Positions 13,343-14,853 of a stretch of DNA of 14,853 bases are shown one piece after another (position 1 is the stretch's first letter; every line of letters begins with the position of its first letter). Under the pieces are notes generated by a model. The model saw nothing but the letters and a program-made list of their open reading frames with translations. It searched no databases and had not been told where the DNA came from. Source of the DNA: RGIG2041 sp045652745 (GTDB lineage Bacteria > Bacillota > Clostridia > UBA1381 > UMGS1253); assembly GCA_045652745.1 (NCBI GenBank), contig JAZRUW010000026.1, forward strand, positions 1 through 14,853. The letters are read 5' to 3'. A program made the translations under genes and the position numbers.

Positions 13343-13380
13343 AAAAAATTCAAGATTATCAAAAATTTAACAAAAAAAAC

Positions 13381-13409
13381 TTGTAAAAATGGAATTCTTG
13401 TTGTAAAAT
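13381..13409 (+). promoter_or_regulatory. Promoter of gap
   Basis: TTGTAA (-35, 4 of 6), 17-bp spacer, TAAAAT (-10, 5 of 6). The start would be near 13416, giving a leader of about 40 nt with GGAGGT at 13445-13450. No operator or CggR-like site was recognised. Confidence 0.72.
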
Positions 13410-13457
13410 AACATAGGTAACTTTAAATAGTTAATAAAATATTTGGAGGTAATTCAA

Positions 13458-14465
13458 ATGTCAGTAAAAGTTGCGATTAATGGTTTTGGTCGTATCGGCC
13501 GTCTGGCTTTCAGACAGATGTTCGGTGCGGAAGGCTACGAAGTTGTTGCTATCAACGACCTCACAAAGCCGGAAATGCTTGCCCACCTTTTGAAGTACGA
13601 TTCCGCTCAGGGTCGTTACAACAAGAGCGTTGAAGCAAAGGAAAATTCCATCGTTGTAGACGGTAAGGAAATTACAATCTACGCGAAGGCAAACGCTGCT
13701 GAACTCCCGTGGGGCGAGCTCGGCATCGACGTTGTACTCGAGTGCACAGGTTTCTACACCTCTAAGGAAAAGAGCCAGGCGCACATCGATGCAGGTGCAA
13801 AGAAAGTTGTTATTTCTGCTCCGGCAGGTAACGACCTCAAGACTGTAGTATTCAGCGTAAATGAGGATATCCTCACCGCAGATGATCAGATCATCTCCGC
13901 TGCATCCTGCACAACAAACTGCCTCGCTCCGATGGCTAAGGCGCTCAACGAGTATGCTCCGATCCAGTCCGGTATCATGAGCACAATTCACGCTTACACA
14001 GGCGATCAGATGCTTCTCGATGGTCCGCACAGAAAGGGTGACCTCAGAAGAGCACGCGCAGGTGCTGTTAACATCGTTCCGAACTCTACCGGTGCTGCAA
14101 AGGTTATCGGTCTGGTTATACCGGAACTCAACGGCAAACTCATCGGTTCTGCACAGCGCGTACCGGTACCGACAGGTACCACCACAATTCTGACTGCTGT
14201 TGTTAAGGGCACAGATGTAACCATCGACGGTATCAATGCTGCTATGAAGGCTGCTGCTTCCGATTCCTTCGGTTACAACGAAGATGAAATCGTTTCTTCC
14301 GATATCATCGGTATCACATACGGTTCCCTCTTCGATGCTACACAGACAATGGTAGCAAAGATCGCTGACGATCTGTACGAAGTTCAGGTTGTATCCTGGT
14401 ATGACAATGAGAACTCCTACACAAGCCAGATGGTTAGAACAATCAAGTACTTCGCTGAACTTTAA
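13458..14465 (+). CDS. gap: Type I glyceraldehyde-3-phosphate dehydrogenase (glycolytic, NAD-dependent)
   Basis: GAPDH oxidises glyceraldehyde-3-phosphate to 1,3-bisphosphoglycerate in glycolysis. The 335-residue product shows the Rossmann motif NGFGRIGR (8-15), D34 in AINDL (typical of NAD preference), the catalytic SAASCTTNCLAP with C151, H178 in TIHAYTGDQ, and the C-terminal SWYDNENSYTSQMVRT. The ATG at 13458 follows GGAGGT by 7 nt; an upstream in-frame TTG lies over the ribosome binding site and is rejected. The codons differ from those of neighbours: many C-ending and preferred codons (AAG, ATC, TAC, CTC, AAC), as expected for a very highly expressed gene. It has its own promoter and terminator, so it is monocistronic; no pgk or tpi follows. 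Confidence 0.98.
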   Translation: MSVKVAINGFGRIGRLAFRQMFGAEGYEVVAINDLTKPEMLAHLLKYDSAQGRYNKSVEAKENSIVVDGKEITIYAKANAAELPWGELGIDVVLECTGFYTSKEKSQAHIDAGAKKVVISAPAGNDLKTVVFSVNEDILTADDQIISAASCTTNCLAPMAKALNEYAPIQSGIMSTIHAYTGDQMLLDGPHRKGDLRRARAGAVNIVPNSTGAAKVIGLVIPELNGKLIGSAQRVPVPTGTTTILTAVVKGTDVTIDGINAAMKAAASDSFGYNEDEIVSSDIIGITYGSLFDATQTMVAKIADDLYEVQVVSWYDNENSYTSQMVRTIKYFAEL

Positions 14466-14479
14466 TTTTCAGTTAAGTG

Positions 14480-14512
14480 AAAGATGCGGTGCAATGCACC
14501 GCATCTTTTTTT
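14480..14512 (+). terminator. Intrinsic terminator of gap
   Basis: Perfect 13-bp stem AAAGATGCGGTGC with a 3-nt loop (AAT), followed by a T run (TTTTTTTG including the stem end). It lies 14 nt after the gap stop and insulates the rRNA operon promoter. Confidence 0.95.
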
Positions 14513-14612
14513 GTTCCCTGAGGAAAAGTTTTCTAAATATGGTATAAAACGACCCTGTTTAAAGCACTATATATAGGAAGAAAAAAATTTTATAAAAAAT
14601 TGAAAAAAAGTG
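14513..14612 (+). promoter_or_regulatory. A/T-rich spacer with UP-like element before the rRNA promoter
   Basis: This gene-free stretch contains no credible ORF. The part next to the promoter (about 14578-14612) consists of A- and T-runs (GAAAAAAATTTTAT, AAAAAATTGAAAAAAAG), as in UP elements that bind the RNA polymerase alpha C-terminal domain at rRNA promoters. Weak TATAAA and TATATA boxes further upstream lack a fitting -35 box. Confidence 0.55.
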
Positions 14613-14641
14613 TTGACAAAAGGTTTTACTTTTGGTATACT
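14613..14641 (+). promoter_or_regulatory. rRNA operon promoter
   Basis: Perfect TTGACA (-35), 17-bp spacer and TATACT (-10, 5 of 6), the strongest promoter in the window. A start at G14648, 7 nt after the -10 box, would put a GTP first in the transcript. It lies about 190 bp before the 16S gene. Confidence 0.93.
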
Positions 14642-14647
14642 ATCAAA

Positions 14648-14827
14648 GTCGCTGATGCGACGGGCCTTTAAAAACAAAGGCATTGGACATTGAAAATTAA
14701 ACAGTGTACGACAAAAACAAGGAACTTGTCAAAAGAATTTGAGTAAACGCAGATAGCATTAAATGTTATCAGCGTCCTGACAAAGTAAGTCAGAGTTTAA
14801 AAGAGCTAATTAAACGAACGAAATATT
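14648..14827 (+). other. Structured leader of the rRNA precursor
   Basis: The leader has several hairpins. GTCGC/GCGAC (14648-14661) is at the expected 5' end. GCCTTT/AAAGGC is at 14664-14681. ACAAG/CTTGT is at 14717-14729. A longer one at 14748-14774 has CGC, GATA and CAT arms with one mismatch and a G-U pair, and CTGAC/GTCAG is close behind it. The segment CATTGAAAATTAAACAG (14688-14704) resembles the boxA-like antitermination elements of Firmicute rRNA leaders and spacers. The rest probably pairs with sequence downstream of 16S to form the RNase III processing stem, which lies outside the window. Confidence 0.7.
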
Positions 14828-14853
14828 TTTTTCGAGAGTTTGATCCTGGCTCA
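14828..14853 (+). rRNA. rrs: 16S ribosomal RNA, 5' end (partial)
   Basis: The universal 16S start AGAGTTTGATCCTGGCTCA begins at 14835, equal to E. coli position 8, so the mature 5' end is placed near 14828. The gene runs off the window end and is on the + strand. Confidence 0.95.

Noticed and set aside
13343..13380. Possible terminator after the second cyclophilin
   Set aside because: The sequence is A-rich with no stable GC hairpin or T run, so I could not support a terminator here.
14543..14576. Second rRNA promoter at the TATAAA or TATATA boxes
   Set aside because: No -35 box is found at 16-18 bp from either box, while the promoter at 14613-14641 is close to consensus.

Overview
The window looks like ordinary core chromosome from an anaerobic, low- to mid-GC Firmicute of the class Clostridia. 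The evidence is the gene neighbourhoods (dnaX end-ybaB-recR, darA-holB-ricT, a trmN6-type gene with rsmI, ywlE with tsaC), strong AGGAGG-type ribosome binding sites, a clostridial 2[4Fe-4S] ferredoxin, and a U32-type (oxygen-independent) tRNA hydroxylase. No phage, insertion sequence, CRISPR array, tRNA or toxin-antitoxin locus was seen. I did not find a convincing new multi-gene system. The most informative points are synteny changes, an uncharacterised TPR membrane protein, a candidate operator and the rRNA leader.

Region 1 (1-3937, + strand) is one tightly packed operon: the probable last codons of dnaX, then ybaB, recR, mltG, trmR and trhP. DNA replication and repair genes run directly into a peptidoglycan transglycosylase and a two-step tRNA U34 pathway: TrhP would make 5-hydroxyuridine and TrmR would methylate it to 5-methoxyuridine. 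It ends at a perfect 14-bp hairpin (3964-3995) that works as a terminator on both strands.

Region 2 (3998-8209, - strand) reads leftwards. darA (c-di-AMP receptor), holB (clamp-loader delta') and ricT (Fe-S regulator) share one promoter. A 56-residue ferredoxin follows with its own promoter and terminator. A trmN6-type tRNA methyltransferase gene and rsmI then lie beyond that terminator with no visible promoter of their own. In Bacillus subtilis the equivalent cluster lies downstream of recR in the same direction and also contains yaaR, yabA and yazA. Here the block is inverted relative to recR, those three genes are absent, and the ferredoxin occupies the yabA position.

Region 3 (8227-11233, - strand) is a four-gene operon, tsaC-ywlE-rimI-tsaD, behind an extended -10 promoter. 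It covers two steps of tRNA t6A synthesis, S18 acetylation and a predicted protein-arginine phosphatase. Adjacent genes overlap or are separated by at most 12 nt. The partners tsaB and tsaE are not in the window.

Region 4 (11282-14512, + strand) starts from a divergent promoter. It carries an unrecognised two-helix TPR membrane protein and two tandem cyclophilins (one lipoprotein, one cytosolic). gap (glycolytic GAPDH) follows with its own promoter and a strong terminator. A nested inverted repeat lies between the divergent promoters.

Region 5 (14513-14853, + strand) is an rRNA operon control region: an A/T-rich UP-like tract, a consensus-like promoter, a structured leader of about 180 nt, and the first 26 nt or so of 16S rRNA, where the window ends.
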